Shown here: piece by piece, positions 1-8,623 of the stretch
How positions within the stretch are numbered: the first letter of the stretch is position 1
Layout: every line of letters begins with the position of its first letter
Assembly: GCA_012800215.1 (NCBI GenBank)
Contig: JAAZJT010000152.1
Location: forward strand, 1 to 14,325
DNA: 14,325 nucleotides
Direction of reading: 5' to 3'
From: Bacillota bacterium
Lineage (GTDB): Bacteria > Bacillota > Dethiobacteria > Dethiobacterales > Dethiobacteraceae
Position numbers and translations under genes: made by a program
The notes under the pieces: generated by a model
Seen by the model: only the letters and a program-made list of their open reading frames with translations
Databases searched by the model: none
Told to the model about the DNA's origin: nothing

Positions 1-3
1 CAT
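1..3 (-). CDS. Start codon of the next rnf gene (presumably rnfD), cut by the window edge
   Basis: Only the ATG (complement of 1-3) is inside the window. It is preceded by a purine-rich Shine-Dalgarno sequence, AAAGGAGGAGG (complement of about 10-20), at normal spacing, and lies 19 nt after the rnfC stop codon. In Rnf operons of Firmicutes the order is usually rnfC-D-G-E-A-B, so rnfD, an FMN-carrying integral membrane subunit, is the expected product. No coding sequence is visible, so the identity is inferred from context only. Confidence 0.5.
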
Positions 4-22
4 TATGTTCCTCCTCCTTTAC

Positions 23-1360
23 CTATTTTGCCGCTGCGGCACGCCTTTTTGCTGCTTTAATTTCGGCTTTAGCCATTCCAATCCACTGGGTAAGGGGTCG
101 TTTAGCAGGGCAAATATAGGAACAACAGCCGCACTCAATGCAGTCTAAAGCGTTGTAAGCTTCAGCCTTATCGTACATACCATGCTCTACACAAGCACCA
201 ATAAATAAAGGCGTAATGCTAACAGGGCAAACTTCAACACATTTGCCGCATTTAATGCAGGGATGAATTTCATATACATCTACATCCTGCTCTGACAAAC
301 ATAAGATACCTGAAGTACCTTTAGTAACCGGCAAGTTCTCCGGACCAGGCACTGCAAAGCCCATCATAGGACCGCCCATAATTAGTTTGCGCACATCATC
401 TGTAAAGCCGCCGCACTCTTCTATTACTTGTTCGACAGGCGTTCCCACATGAACAAGAAGATTTTGCGGTTCCTTAACTCCGGAACCGGTGATTGTGACA
501 ATTCTCTCAATCAAAGGCAGGCCTTTAACTACCGCATCAGCAATGGCAATACATGTTCCTGCGTTTTGTACCACGCATCCGACGGCTGCCGGCAGACCGC
601 CTGAAGGAACCTCTCTGCCTGTAAGCACAGTAATTAATTGTTTTTCTGCCCCTTGTGGATACTTAGTATGCAAAGCGTAAACCTCAATATTAGGTTCATT
701 GGCAGCTGCCTTTTGCATAACTTCCACGGCATCCATTTTATTATCTTCAATTCCGATTAAGCCTTTTGCTGCGCCAACAGCTTTCATCACTAGTTTAAGA
801 CCAATAATAATTTCCTCTGGACGTTCCAACATAGCACGGTGATCTGCAGTTAAGTAAGGCTCACATTCAGCTGCATTTACTAAAACGTAATCAATTTTTT
901 GTTCTGGTGGCGGTGCCAGTTTTACATGAGTAGGAAATGTTGCTCCCCCCATACCAACAATGCCCGCCTCACGCACTATTTTCTTTAATTCATCTGCATT
1001 TAACTGTTCCCAATCGGGATTTGGCTTCACATCCTCATGCCAGGTATCCTGAAAGTCATTCTCAATAAACACAGCATCTACTGTACGGCCGAGTGCAGAA
1101 TTACAAGGTCCTATATTAATGACTTTACCCGAAATACTGGCATGCACCGGTGCCGAAATAAAGCCTTTACTGTCACCAATTTTTTGCCCTTTTTTCACAA
1201 AATCGCCAACTGCTACTAAAGGTTCGCAGGGTGCACCAATATGTTGTGACAAAGGAATTATTGCCACAGCTGGGGCTTTGGCAGAAACGACAGGCTTTCC
1301 TTCCGTTGCACTTTTATAGTCCCCCGGATGTACGCCTCCCTTAAACGTCTTTAAGCTCAT
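23..1360 (-). CDS. rnfC: Rnf electron transport complex subunit C (RnfC)
   Basis: This is the peripheral NADH-binding subunit of the Rnf complex, which couples electron flow between reduced ferredoxin and NAD+ to Na+ or H+ transport across the membrane. The 445-residue protein starts with the RnfC barrel-sandwich region (about 1-100). A complex I 51-kDa-like nucleotide/FMN region follows, with GMGGATFPTHVK (136-147) and NAAECEPYLTAD (162-173), then a middle SLBB-like part. Two ferredoxin-type 4Fe-4S motifs come next: C368-x2-C371-x2-C374-x3-C378-P and C407-x2-C410-x2-C413-x3-C417-P. The tail (about 430-445) is rich in Ala, Lys and Arg. All cluster ligands are present and the length fits the shorter clostridial RnfC form. 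The ATG is preceded by AAAGGGGTG. The gene is first in its operon, 182 nt after folC and 19 nt before the next start codon, which supports a complete rnf operon beyond the left edge. There is no transmembrane segment, as expected for this subunit. Confidence 0.96.
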   Translation of the reverse strand: MSLKTFKGGVHPGDYKSATEGKPVVSAKAPAVAIIPLSQHIGAPCEPLVAVGDFVKKGQKIGDSKGFISAPVHASISGKVINIGPCNSALGRTVDAVFIENDFQDTWHEDVKPNPDWEQLNADELKKIVREAGIVGMGGATFPTHVKLAPPPEQKIDYVLVNAAECEPYLTADHRAMLERPEEIIIGLKLVMKAVGAAKGLIGIEDNKMDAVEVMQKAAANEPNIEVYALHTKYPQGAEKQLITVLTGREVPSGGLPAAVGCVVQNAGTCIAIADAVVKGLPLIERIVTITGSGVKEPQNLLVHVGTPVEQVIEECGGFTDDVRKLIMGGPMMGFAVPGPENLPVTKGTSGILCLSEQDVDVYEIHPCIKCGKCVEVCPVSITPLFIGACVEHGMYDKAEAYNALDCIECGCCSYICPAKRPLTQWIGMAKAEIKAAKRRAAAAK

Positions 1361-1457
1361 CTGTTTAATTCACCCCTTTGAAGTAAAATAAAAATTTGCA
1401 AAGATAAAGGCTTAACCTTAGACATATTCGTAAAAAGTACTACATAATCCTGCCCTG

Positions 1458-1487
1458 CATATAAATTTAATTATGCCACATTTTCAA
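1458..1487 (-). promoter_or_regulatory. Weak candidate promoter for the rnf operon
   Basis: On the minus strand TTGAAA (complement of 1482-1487) and TATATG (complement of 1458-1463) are separated by 18 nt, about 95 nt upstream of the rnfC start. The -35 matches sigma-A consensus at five of six positions and the -10 at four. The surrounding 1361-1500 stretch is AT-rich and offers other imperfect -10-like sequences (for example CATAAT), so the exact site is uncertain. A promoter somewhere here is likely, because a terminator-like hairpin separates the region from folC. Confidence 0.3.
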
Positions 1488-1500
1488 CCTTTAGGCAGTT

Positions 1501-1529
1501 AAAGGAAAAGGCACGTCATGAGTGCCTTT
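1501..1529 (-). terminator. Intrinsic terminator after folC
   Basis: A perfect 8-bp stem AAAGGCAC/GTGCCTTT (1507-1514 with 1522-1529) and a 7-nt loop lie 13 nt downstream of the folC stop. On the minus strand the stem is followed by a T-rich but interrupted tract (TTTTCCTTT). It separates the valS-folC unit from rnf. Confidence 0.7.
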
Positions 1530-1542
1530 ATTAATTAGCTTA

Positions 1543-2850
1543 TCACGAATTCTGCGAATAAAACTTTTTTAAAACTTCACGTGCTTCACTAATTGTGTAT
1601 AATGAGCCAGAAAAACAAAGAGCTTCATCGGCTTTCGTTGCGGCAACAGCTTCTGCAACGGCATCCGGTATAGCTTCTACCACCTTTACAGGGATATTGT
1701 GGCAGTACTTTTTAACTATTTCGGCCAGAACATGCGGATCGGCTGCACGGGGATTATTGGGCGTTGTTACAATTACCTCAGCCGTTGCCAAAGGCACAAT
1801 TACCCCAACAATTTCATCCACCGCTTTATCACCAAGAACACCAAGAACAAGATGAAGCTTTCTACCCTGTAGCAATTCTTCCAAAGCAGCACGCAATGCC
1901 AGTACACCATCCGGGTTATGCGCACCATCTACCAACACCAGAGGCGCACGGGAAAAAATCTCCAGCCGACCCGGCCATGCTGTCTGCAAAAGCCCTTCCC
2001 TAACAGCCTGCTCATTAAAGGGAATGGGCATTAATTCTCTGGCAGCTATTGCCAAGGAAGCATTACGCGCCTGATGACGCCCCAGGAGTTTAATTTGCAA
2101 ATCATGCAGTTGATGCTGCGGGCTGCTATAGTTAAAAGTAAGTCCATCGAGAGTAAGCGCTGACACCTGCTGCGCAAAATCCACATCCAAGGTGTACATT
2201 GGCGCTTGTTTACTTTCTGCTACCTCGCGGATAACAGTTAAGGCTTCTTCTTTTTGTGCCCCTGTAACGACAGGAATTCCAGGCTTAATAATGCCGGCTT
2301 TTTCAGCGGCTATGGCAGCAACGCTATCTCCTAAAGTTTCTGTATGATCTAAAGCAATATTAGTAATGACAGTCACATCTGGCGTAATTACATTAGTGGC
2401 ATCTAAGCGACCACCCAGGCCTACTTCCACCACAACCCAGTCGGGAGCAGCCTGAGCAAAATAAGTAAAAGCCAGTGCCGTAACTACTTCAAATTCTGTT
2501 GGCTGACCAATGGGAGAAGCAGCCAGCTCCTCCACTGCGCCCTTTACCTCCTCTACCAATTTAACCAAATAATCCTCACTTATATCTTTACCATTAATGG
2601 CCATTCGATTCGTAAATGCCTCTATATAAGGAGATGTATAAAGTCCTACCCGGTATCCTTCAGCCTCTAATATTTTCGCCAAAAAAGCCGATGTTGATCC
2701 CTTGCCGTTTGTCCCCGCCACGTGGATGGTACGAAACTTTTGCTGTGGATTGCCCAGCAGCTCCATCAGCTTAGTGACACGCTCCAAACCAAGACTCGCG
2801 CCAAAACGATATAAACCATGTATCCAGTTTAATGCTTCTTCATAATTCAT
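1543..2850 (-). CDS. folC: Bifunctional folylpolyglutamate synthase / dihydrofolate synthase (FolC)
   Basis: FolC is a cytoplasmic Mur-ligase-family enzyme that uses ATP to add glutamate to folates and, in many bacteria, to dihydropteroate. I place the start at the ATG at 2850, giving 435 residues, because GGAGG sits 7 nt upstream and the protein then begins MNYEEALNWIHGL, as FolC proteins normally do. An in-frame upstream extension would overlap valS by 83 nt and has no family features. Visible motifs are the P-loop VAGTNGKGS (44-52), YTSPYIEAFTNR (71-82), GLGGRLDATN (145-154), DHTETLG (168-174), AEKAGIIK with the probable carbamylated lysine K184 (182-189), DGAHNPDG of the C-terminal domain (308-315), and FSGSLYTISEAR (413-424). 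It lies 16 nt downstream of valS in an apparent two-gene operon, the same pairing as in Bacillus. The sequence alone does not show whether dihydrofolate synthase activity is retained. Confidence 0.96.
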   Translation of the reverse strand: MNYEEALNWIHGLYRFGASLGLERVTKLMELLGNPQQKFRTIHVAGTNGKGSTSAFLAKILEAEGYRVGLYTSPYIEAFTNRMAINGKDISEDYLVKLVEEVKGAVEELAASPIGQPTEFEVVTALAFTYFAQAAPDWVVVEVGLGGRLDATNVITPDVTVITNIALDHTETLGDSVAAIAAEKAGIIKPGIPVVTGAQKEEALTVIREVAESKQAPMYTLDVDFAQQVSALTLDGLTFNYSSPQHQLHDLQIKLLGRHQARNASLAIAARELMPIPFNEQAVREGLLQTAWPGRLEIFSRAPLVLVDGAHNPDGVLALRAALEELLQGRKLHLVLGVLGDKAVDEIVGVIVPLATAEVIVTTPNNPRAADPHVLAEIVKKYCHNIPVKVVEAIPDAVAEAVAATKADEALCFSGSLYTISEAREVLKKFYSQNS

Positions 2851-2857
2851 CTCTTTG

Positions 2858-2862
2858 CCTCC
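2858..2862 (-). promoter_or_regulatory. Ribosome binding site that decides the folC start
   Basis: GGAGG on the minus strand, 7 nt before the ATG at 2850, lies within the short valS-folC gap. It supports the 435-residue FolC over the longer in-frame reading that begins inside valS. Confidence 0.85.
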
Positions 2863-2866
2863 GCTT

Positions 2867-5509
2867 CTAGCGCAGACTAAGTATCCGCTCTTGGATCTTA
2901 TCGCGCCGCAATCGATAATTTTCGGCTTTAACCCTCTCTTCCGCCACAACTTCTGCCGGTGCCTTTGCTAAAAATCCCTGGTTCTGCAATTTTTTCTCCG
3001 CACGTTCTATCTCTGCTGTTAATTTTTGCAGTTCTTTTTCCAGTCTTTTTATCTCCTGCTCAATATCAATCAGTCCGGCCAAAGGCAGAAAAATTTCTAT
3101 ATCTTCTACTACAGCAGTAAGCGCCTGTTTTGGCTGTTGTGAAAGACCTTGCGCAATTTCCACTTTTTCCAGTCCAGCCAGCTTCTGAAGCATCGGTGCA
3201 TTCTCCTGTAAAGCTGCTTGAGATTCAGGATTTGAAACATTAAAGATAACTTGTGCTTTCTTTCCGGGCGGCAGCTGGACTTCACTCCGTAAAAAGCGAA
3301 TATTTCGCGTCACCTCCATCACCAGATTAACCCGGTCATGAGCTGCCGAAAATTCCAAAGCTGCATCATATTCGGGCCAGGAAGCCAGAACAATTGTCTC
3401 CCCGTTATGGGGAAGTTTCTGCCAGATCTCCTCTGTAATAAAAGGCATAAAGGGGTGCAGCAGCCTTAATGTCCGCTCCAGAACATAAGTTAAAACAGAA
3501 CGCACAACCTTCTTATCTTGATCGTTTTGTGCAGTATAAAGTGGAATCTTTGCCAGCTCAATGTACCAATCACAAAAATCATTCCATAAAAACTCGTAAA
3601 TAGTACGCGCTGCTTCCCCCAACTCATAAAGATCCATGAGACGGTTGACTTCACGCACAGTTTGATTGTAGCGATGTAAAATCCATTTATCTGCTGCAGT
3701 TAAATTGGTAAGCTCCACATCTTCCACACTAAAACCATCTAAATTCATTAAAACAAAACGGGAAGCATTCCAAATTTTATTAGCAAAGTTACGGCTGTTT
3801 TCCACGCTTTCCTGCCGGAAACGCTGGTCATTACCAGGAGCCTGTCCGGTTATAAGGGTAAAACGTAAAGTATCGGCGCCGTATTTATCAATAATCTCGA
3901 TGGGATCAATACCGTTACCCAAAGATTTGCTCATTTTTCGGCCTAGGGCATCACGTACCAAACCATGAATATAAACAGTGGAAAAAGGTATTTGCTTTTG
4001 AAATTCTAAGCCCATAAAAATCATGCGCGCAACCCAAAAATAAATAATATCATAACCTGTAACCAATACATTTGTGGGATAGTAATGAGCCAAATCTGCT
4101 GTCTGTTTAGGCCAGCCTAAAGTAGAAAAAGGCCACAATGCTGATGAAAACCATGTATCCAGTACATCATCATCTTGCTTAAGCGTATCTCCGCCACAAT
4201 GGGGACAACTTTGCGGTTCAGTACGTGAAACAATGGTTTCTCCACACTCACAATACCAAGCCGGAATACGGTGACCCCACCAAATTTGGCGGGAAATACA
4301 CCAATCACGTATATTTTCCACCCAGTTGAGATAAATTTTTGTAAATCTTTCGGGGACAAAGCGTATTTCGCCGTTTTTAACTTTCTCAATGGCAGGTTCT
4401 GCTAAAGGTTTCATGCTCACAAACCACTGTTTAGACTGGAGTGGCTCAATTATAGTATGACAACGTTGACAATGCCCAACTGCATGAGTATGGCTCTCCA
4501 CCTGCAGCAGTGCGCCTTCTTGCGTCAAATCCTCCACCACTTGTTTCCTGGCTTCAAAACGGTCTAAGCCGGCATATTTGCCAGCTTCAGCCGTCATGGT
4601 GCCATCATCTGCAATCACTAACACAGATGGTAGTTGATGACGCTGTCCTATGGCAAAGTCATTGGGATCATGGGCAGGAGTAATTTTCACGGCACCGCTG
4701 CCAAAAGACGGATCAACATAATCATCGGCAATAATGGGGATTTTCCTTTGCATTAAAGGTAAAATAACATAACTGCCCACAAGATGCTGATAACGGGAAT
4801 CCTGCGGATGTACTGCCACCGCCGTATCTCCCAGCATTGTTTCCGGGCGCGTTGTAGCTACAACTATATGTCCTTCTCCTTCAGCCAATGGATACCTGAT
4901 GTAAGTAAGGGACCCTTCTGTGTCCTCATGTTCCACTTCAATATCAGATAGCGCTGTCTGACAGCGGGGACACCAATTAATAATGTAATTACCTCGGTAA
5001 ATTAAACCTTTTTCATACAGGGAAACAAACACTTCACGCACGGCATGGGAACAACCCTCATCCATCGTAAAGCGTTCACGGGACCAGTCACAGGAAACGC
5101 CTAATTTATAAAGCTGCCCCAGAATCCGCTTATGATATTCGTCTTTCCACTGCCACACTCGCTCCAAAAACTTTTCACGACCTAAATCATAACGTGTTAG
5201 CCCCTCTACTGCCAGGTGTTCTTCCACTTTAATTTGTGTAGCAATTCCGGCATGGTCTGTACCGGGCAGCCATAATGTGTCAAAACCTTGCATTCTTTTG
5301 CGGCGAATAAGAATATCCTGAATAGTATTATCTAAAGCATGTCCCATATGTAAGCTGCCGGTCACATTGGGGGGTGGGATAACAATAGTGAATGTCTCTT
5401 TTTCCAAATTGCGCTCTGCCTCAAAATATTTGCGCTCCAACCACTGATGGTATAATCGGCCTTCAACCTCAGCGGGATTGTATACTGGAGCCAGGTTTTT
5501 ATCAGTCAT
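2867..5509 (-). CDS. valS: Valyl-tRNA synthetase
   Basis: This class I aminoacyl-tRNA synthetase charges tRNA-Val and edits mischarged threonine. The 880-residue length is normal for bacterial ValRS. In order: the catalytic HIGH-type motif HMGH (54-57) in PPNVTGSLHMGH; GTDHAGIATQ (83-92); the CP1 editing domain (about 200-340) with TTRPETMLGDTAVAVHP (219-235); CxxC pairs at 180-183, 347-350 and 435-438 plus CEC at 420-422, resembling zinc knuckles; DVLDTWFSSALWPFST (448-463); and KMSKS (525-529). An anticodon-binding helical domain and the C-terminal coiled coil typical of ValRS (about 815-880) follow. The ATG has AAGGAGG 6 nt upstream. A strong promoter lies in the 169-nt gap behind ysxC, and folC follows after 16 nt. 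No T-box leader is visible, unlike B. subtilis valS. Confidence 0.98.
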   Translation of the reverse strand: MTDKNLAPVYNPAEVEGRLYHQWLERKYFEAERNLEKETFTIVIPPPNVTGSLHMGHALDNTIQDILIRRKRMQGFDTLWLPGTDHAGIATQIKVEEHLAVEGLTRYDLGREKFLERVWQWKDEYHKRILGQLYKLGVSCDWSRERFTMDEGCSHAVREVFVSLYEKGLIYRGNYIINWCPRCQTALSDIEVEHEDTEGSLTYIRYPLAEGEGHIVVATTRPETMLGDTAVAVHPQDSRYQHLVGSYVILPLMQRKIPIIADDYVDPSFGSGAVKITPAHDPNDFAIGQRHQLPSVLVIADDGTMTAEAGKYAGLDRFEARKQVVEDLTQEGALLQVESHTHAVGHCQRCHTIIEPLQSKQWFVSMKPLAEPAIEKVKNGEIRFVPERFTKIYLNWVENIRDWCISRQIWWGHRIPAWYCECGETIVSRTEPQSCPHCGGDTLKQDDDVLDTWFSSALWPFSTLGWPKQTADLAHYYPTNVLVTGYDIIYFWVARMIFMGLEFQKQIPFSTVYIHGLVRDALGRKMSKSLGNGIDPIEIIDKYGADTLRFTLITGQAPGNDQRFRQESVENSRNFANKIWNASRFVLMNLDGFSVEDVELTNLTAADKWILHRYNQTVREVNRLMDLYELGEAARTIYEFLWNDFCDWYIELAKIPLYTAQNDQDKKVVRSVLTYVLERTLRLLHPFMPFITEEIWQKLPHNGETIVLASWPEYDAALEFSAAHDRVNLVMEVTRNIRFLRSEVQLPPGKKAQVIFNVSNPESQAALQENAPMLQKLAGLEKVEIAQGLSQQPKQALTAVVEDIEIFLPLAGLIDIEQEIKRLEKELQKLTAEIERAEKKLQNQGFLAKAPAEVVAEERVKAENYRLRRDKIQERILSLR

Positions 5510-5559
5510 GGAATTCCTCCTTACAACTCACAAAAAAGCTTCGCTCATATTCTTTTATC

Positions 5560-5588
5560 ACTATAATGGATGCCACATTTGATGTCAA
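5560..5588 (-). promoter_or_regulatory. Strong sigma-A type promoter of valS-folC
   Basis: On the minus strand a perfect -35 TTGACA (complement of 5583-5588) is followed by a 17-nt spacer and a -10 TATAGT (complement of 5560-5565). Transcription would begin near 5553, giving a leader of roughly 44 nt that carries the AAGGAGG ribosome binding site. The sequence upstream of the -35 contains A/T tracts that could act as an UP element. Confidence 0.88.
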
Positions 5589-5653
5589 GAAAGCACTATT
5601 TATAAATCCAATTTTGCAAAAAAATTCTACGCTAAAATCTTTTTCAGATTAAG

Positions 5654-5678
5654 AATGGGGCAGTTAAGCTGCCCCATT
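5654..5678 (-). terminator. Hairpin terminator directly after ysxC
   Basis: A perfect 10-bp stem AATGGGGCAG/CTGCCCCATT (5654-5663 with 5669-5678) with a 5-nt loop starts at the base after the ysxC TAA. The T-tract on the minus strand is short and broken (ATTCTTAA), so efficiency is uncertain. On the plus strand the stem is followed by TTTTATA, but no plus-strand gene is present to use it. Confidence 0.65.
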
Positions 5679-6263
5679 TTATAATATATACTGTCTTATA
5701 ACTGACCAAAGTTCTTCTTTACCCTGTCCGGTCTGAGAAGAATAAAGAATAACCGGTCCCTGTGCGCCTAGATTAAGGCCTGCACGGATTTGTTTGAGCT
5801 GCTTTTGCCAGTTACCGCGTGAAATTTTATCTGCCTTACTGGCAACTATCGCTGTGGGCAAATTGTAATATGTTAACCAGCGGTACATTTGCAAATCATC
5901 AGCTGTGGGTGGATGCCTGACATCAACAAGAAGTACTACTAATTTTAATGTTTTACGATTACTTAAATATGTTTCAATTATTTGTGCCCACTGCCGTTTC
6001 ATTTGTTGTGAAACACGTGCAAAACCATAACCGGGTAAATCAACAAAATAAAAGGCATTATTTATGACAAAGAAATTAATAAGACGTGTTTTACCAGGGC
6101 TTCTACTGGTCAAGGCAAGTTTTTTTCTATTAGTAAGTGAATTTAGCAGTGAAGATTTACCAACATTAGAACGCCCCACAAAAGCCACTTCCGGGTACCC
6201 AGTCTGCGGGTACTGCTCGCTGCTGACAGCACTGGTAACAAATTCGGCTGAGACAATTTTCAT
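5679..6263 (-). CDS. ysxC: Ribosome biogenesis GTPase YsxC/EngB
   Basis: EngB-family cytoplasmic GTPases take part in late 50S ribosomal subunit assembly and are essential in B. subtilis. The 194-residue protein is a single G domain with all motifs: G1 GRSNVGKS (30-37), G2 around T59 in SPGKT (55-59), G3 DLPG within DLPGYGFA (75-82), G4 SKAD in ASKADK (141-146, with S in place of the usual T/N), and G5 SSQTGQG (175-181). The ATG overlaps the lon stop codon as ATGA, so the two are probably translationally coupled, and a hairpin follows the stop at once. The lon-ysxC pair is conserved across Firmicutes. Confidence 0.97.
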   Translation of the reverse strand: MKIVSAEFVTSAVSSEQYPQTGYPEVAFVGRSNVGKSSLLNSLTNRKKLALTSRSPGKTRLINFFVINNAFYFVDLPGYGFARVSQQMKRQWAQIIETYLSNRKTLKLVVLLVDVRHPPTADDLQMYRWLTYYNLPTAIVASKADKISRGNWQKQLKQIRAGLNLGAQGPVILYSSQTGQGKEELWSVIRQYIL

Positions 6264-8608
6264 TTTCCTAAATCCTCAGTTGCCTCTTCGACAATCTCTG
6301 CTGCCAAAGCATGCGGCAATACTTCATCCATATGCTCGACCATAATAAATTCCAAGCGTCGGCGTACATTTACAGGTATTTCCGAGAGATCTTTTTCATT
6401 ATCCTTTGGCAGGATAATAGTCTTTATACCGGCACGGTGAGCTGCCAAAACTTTTTCTTTAAGTCCTCCAATGGGTAGTACGCGACCGCGCAGTGTAATT
6501 TCACCGGTCATTGCCACTATCCGCTTATACGGGCGCCTGGTCAAGGCAGATATTAAAGCTGTCGCCATGGTAATACCGGCGGAAGGCCCGTCTTTAGGGA
6601 TTGCTCCCTCGGGAATATGAATATGAATATCGTATTTTTCATGGAAATCTTCTTCGATTTTTAGATCTTTCGCCCGGGTGCGAATATAGGACAAACCGGC
6701 CTGTGCCGACTCCTGCATTACTTCACCCAGTTTCCCGGTCAGCATTAACTTGCCTTTACCCTTCATCAAAGTTACTTCAATTATCAGCGTATCTCCGCCG
6801 GCCTCTGTCCAAGCCAACCCTGTAGCAATACCTACTTCATCCTTATCCTCGGCCAAACCGTAACGATAACGTGGCACGCCTAAGTATTTATGCAAATTCT
6901 GGACAGTTATGGCAGACCGCAGTTTATTATCCTGAACCACATCTTTAGCTACTTTGCGGCAAATAGCAGCCAGCTGGCGCTCCAGATTCCGCACACCTGC
7001 TTCCCTGGTATACTGACGGATTACTTTGCGTATAGTTTTCTCAGATATAGTAAGGTTATTTTTTTCTAACCCATTTGCTTCCAGCTGTTTAGGCAGAAGA
7101 TGCCTTTTGGCAATTTCCACTTTTTCCTCTTCCGTATAACCAGGCAAATAAATAGTTTCCATCCTGTCTAATAAGGGTTTAGGGATGTTATAAAGGGTAT
7201 TGGCAGTAGTAATAAACATAACATGGGAAAGGTCAAAAGGTATTTCCAGGTAGTGGTCAGAAAAAGCATTGTTTTGTTCCGGGTCCAGGACCTCTAAGAG
7301 GGCAGCAGAAGGATCACCGCGAAAGTCAGTAGACATTTTATCAATTTCATCCAGTAAAAAAACAGGATTTTGTGATTTTGCCTGGCGCATGGCCTGAATG
7401 ATTCGTCCTGGCATCGCGCCTACATAGGTACGGCGATGTCCCCGGATTTCAGCCTCATCCCGTACGCCCCCCAATGAAATTCTGACAAAATTACGCTGGA
7501 GGGAGCGGGCTACGGAACGTGCCAAGGAAGTCTTGCCTACACCGGGCGGTCCTACTAAGCAGAGAATTGGACCTCTTAATTTTTTCGCTAACTGGCGCAC
7601 GGCCAAATACTCTATAATCCGCTCCTTTACTTTATCCAGAGCATAATGATCTTCATCCAGAACCTGCTGGGCCATATTCAAATCTAGGCGGTCTTCTGTT
7701 TGTTCTGACCATGGGAGTGCTAAAATCCAATCGAGGTAATTTCTAACTACAACTGCCTCAGCCGCAGCTGGCGGCATTTTTTCCAGCCGCTCCACTTCTT
7801 TCAGAGCCTTTTCTGCAACTTCCTCAGGCAACTGTGCTTCGTTAATTTTTTCGCGGTAGTCGTCTGCTTCTGCCATCCGTTCATCTCTTTCCCCAAGTTC
7901 CTTTTGAATGGCCTTCATTTGTTCACGCAAGTAATATTCTTTTTGTGTCCGTTCCATCTGTTTACGGACACGCAGATTAATTTTGCGCTCAATTTCCAGG
8001 ATCTCCATTTCATGGCTGAGAATCTCTGAAAGTTTATGCAGGCGATCCCGCGGTTGTACCGCTTCTAAAATCTCCTGTTTCTGTTGGATTTTTAGTGTAA
8101 GATGAGAAGCTATCAAATCTGCCATTCTGCCAGGTTCTTCAATGCTGGAGACAGTTACAAGTGCCTCACTGGGTATTTTTTTACTTAATTTTATATACTG
8201 CTCAAACTGGTAAATGACACTGCGCATCAGTGCCTCTACTTCTATACTTTTATTCGGGTCTTCCGTTAATTCCTCCGCTTCAACCTTGAAATAGGGATCT
8301 TCGGATATAAAGGAAATCACATTGGCCCGCGTTAATCCTTCTACTAAAACGCGAATGGTACCACCGGGAAGCTTTAACATTTGCTTAATCTGGGCTATAG
8401 TCCCCATTGTGTAAATATCTGTAGCTTCTGGATCATCAATTTTTGCTTCTTTTTGCGCAACTAAAAGAATTTTATTGTCCTCTACCATTGCTTGTTCCAG
8501 GGCGCTTACAGAACGTTCCCGCCCCACATCTAGATGCAACACCATATTGGGGAATACTAAAACGCCGCGTAAGGGCAGAAGCGGTAATTGTTTTCTATTA
8601 TTCGTCAT
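6260..8608 (-). CDS. lon: ATP-dependent protease LonA
   Basis: LonA is a cytoplasmic hexameric AAA+ serine protease that degrades misfolded and short-lived regulatory proteins. I choose the ATG at 8608 (782 residues), because AGGAGG lies 9 nt upstream and the protein then begins MTNNRKQLPLLPLRG, matching the usual LonA N-terminus. A TTG at 8665 would add 19 residues but has poorly spaced signals. Features in this numbering are the N-terminal substrate-binding domain (about 5-200), a coiled-coil region (about 200-290), Walker A GPPGVGKT (353-360), Walker B FLLDEIDK with D420/E421, and the C-terminal protease domain with catalytic S676 in KDGPSAG and K719 in GGLKEK. The Ser-Lys distance is 43 residues, as in E. 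coli Lon (S679/K722). It follows lonB after 111 nt and overlaps ysxC by 4 nt. No convincing promoter, CIRCE or CtsR site was found upstream. Confidence 0.97.
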   Translation of the reverse strand: MTNNRKQLPLLPLRGVLVFPNMVLHLDVGRERSVSALEQAMVEDNKILLVAQKEAKIDDPEATDIYTMGTIAQIKQMLKLPGGTIRVLVEGLTRANVISFISEDPYFKVEAEELTEDPNKSIEVEALMRSVIYQFEQYIKLSKKIPSEALVTVSSIEEPGRMADLIASHLTLKIQQKQEILEAVQPRDRLHKLSEILSHEMEILEIERKINLRVRKQMERTQKEYYLREQMKAIQKELGERDERMAEADDYREKINEAQLPEEVAEKALKEVERLEKMPPAAAEAVVVRNYLDWILALPWSEQTEDRLDLNMAQQVLDEDHYALDKVKERIIEYLAVRQLAKKLRGPILCLVGPPGVGKTSLARSVARSLQRNFVRISLGGVRDEAEIRGHRRTYVGAMPGRIIQAMRQAKSQNPVFLLDEIDKMSTDFRGDPSAALLEVLDPEQNNAFSDHYLEIPFDLSHVMFITTANTLYNIPKPLLDRMETIYLPGYTEEEKVEIAKRHLLPKQLEANGLEKNNLTISEKTIRKVIRQYTREAGVRNLERQLAAICRKVAKDVVQDNKLRSAITVQNLHKYLGVPRYRYGLAEDKDEVGIATGLAWTEAGGDTLIIEVTLMKGKGKLMLTGKLGEVMQESAQAGLSYIRTRAKDLKIEEDFHEKYDIHIHIPEGAIPKDGPSAGITMATALISALTRRPYKRIVAMTGEITLRGRVLPIGGLKEKVLAAHRAGIKTIILPKDNEKDLSEIPVNVRRRLEFIMVEHMDEVLPHALAAEIVEEATEDLGK

Positions 8609-8617
8609 AGAGCTCTG

Positions 8618-8623
8618 CCTCCT
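8618..8623 (-). promoter_or_regulatory. Ribosome binding site that decides the lon start
   Basis: AGGAGG on the minus strand with a 9-nt spacer before the ATG at 8608. It lies inside the longer reading that would start at the TTG at 8665, and favours the shorter 782-residue LonA. Confidence 0.8.

Noticed and set aside
2851..2949. In-frame N-terminal extension of FolC by 33 residues
   Set aside because: It overlaps the valS coding region by 83 nt, shows no FolC-like sequence, and a well-placed GGAGG supports the ATG at 2850.
4117..4389. 90-residue reading frame on the minus strand inside valS
   Set aside because: It is an alternative frame of the well-conserved ValRS zinc and catalytic region, with no recognisable domain and no ribosome binding site of note.
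5589..5653. Possible riboswitch or T-box remnant between ysxC and valS
   Set aside because: The segment lies upstream of the promoter, is AT-rich with only a minor AATC/GATT hairpin, and shows no conserved riboswitch or T-box element.
7231..7245. A GGTCAAAAGG word resembling half of a CtsR box
   Set aside because: It is a single half-site within the lon coding sequence with no second heptad at the right spacing.
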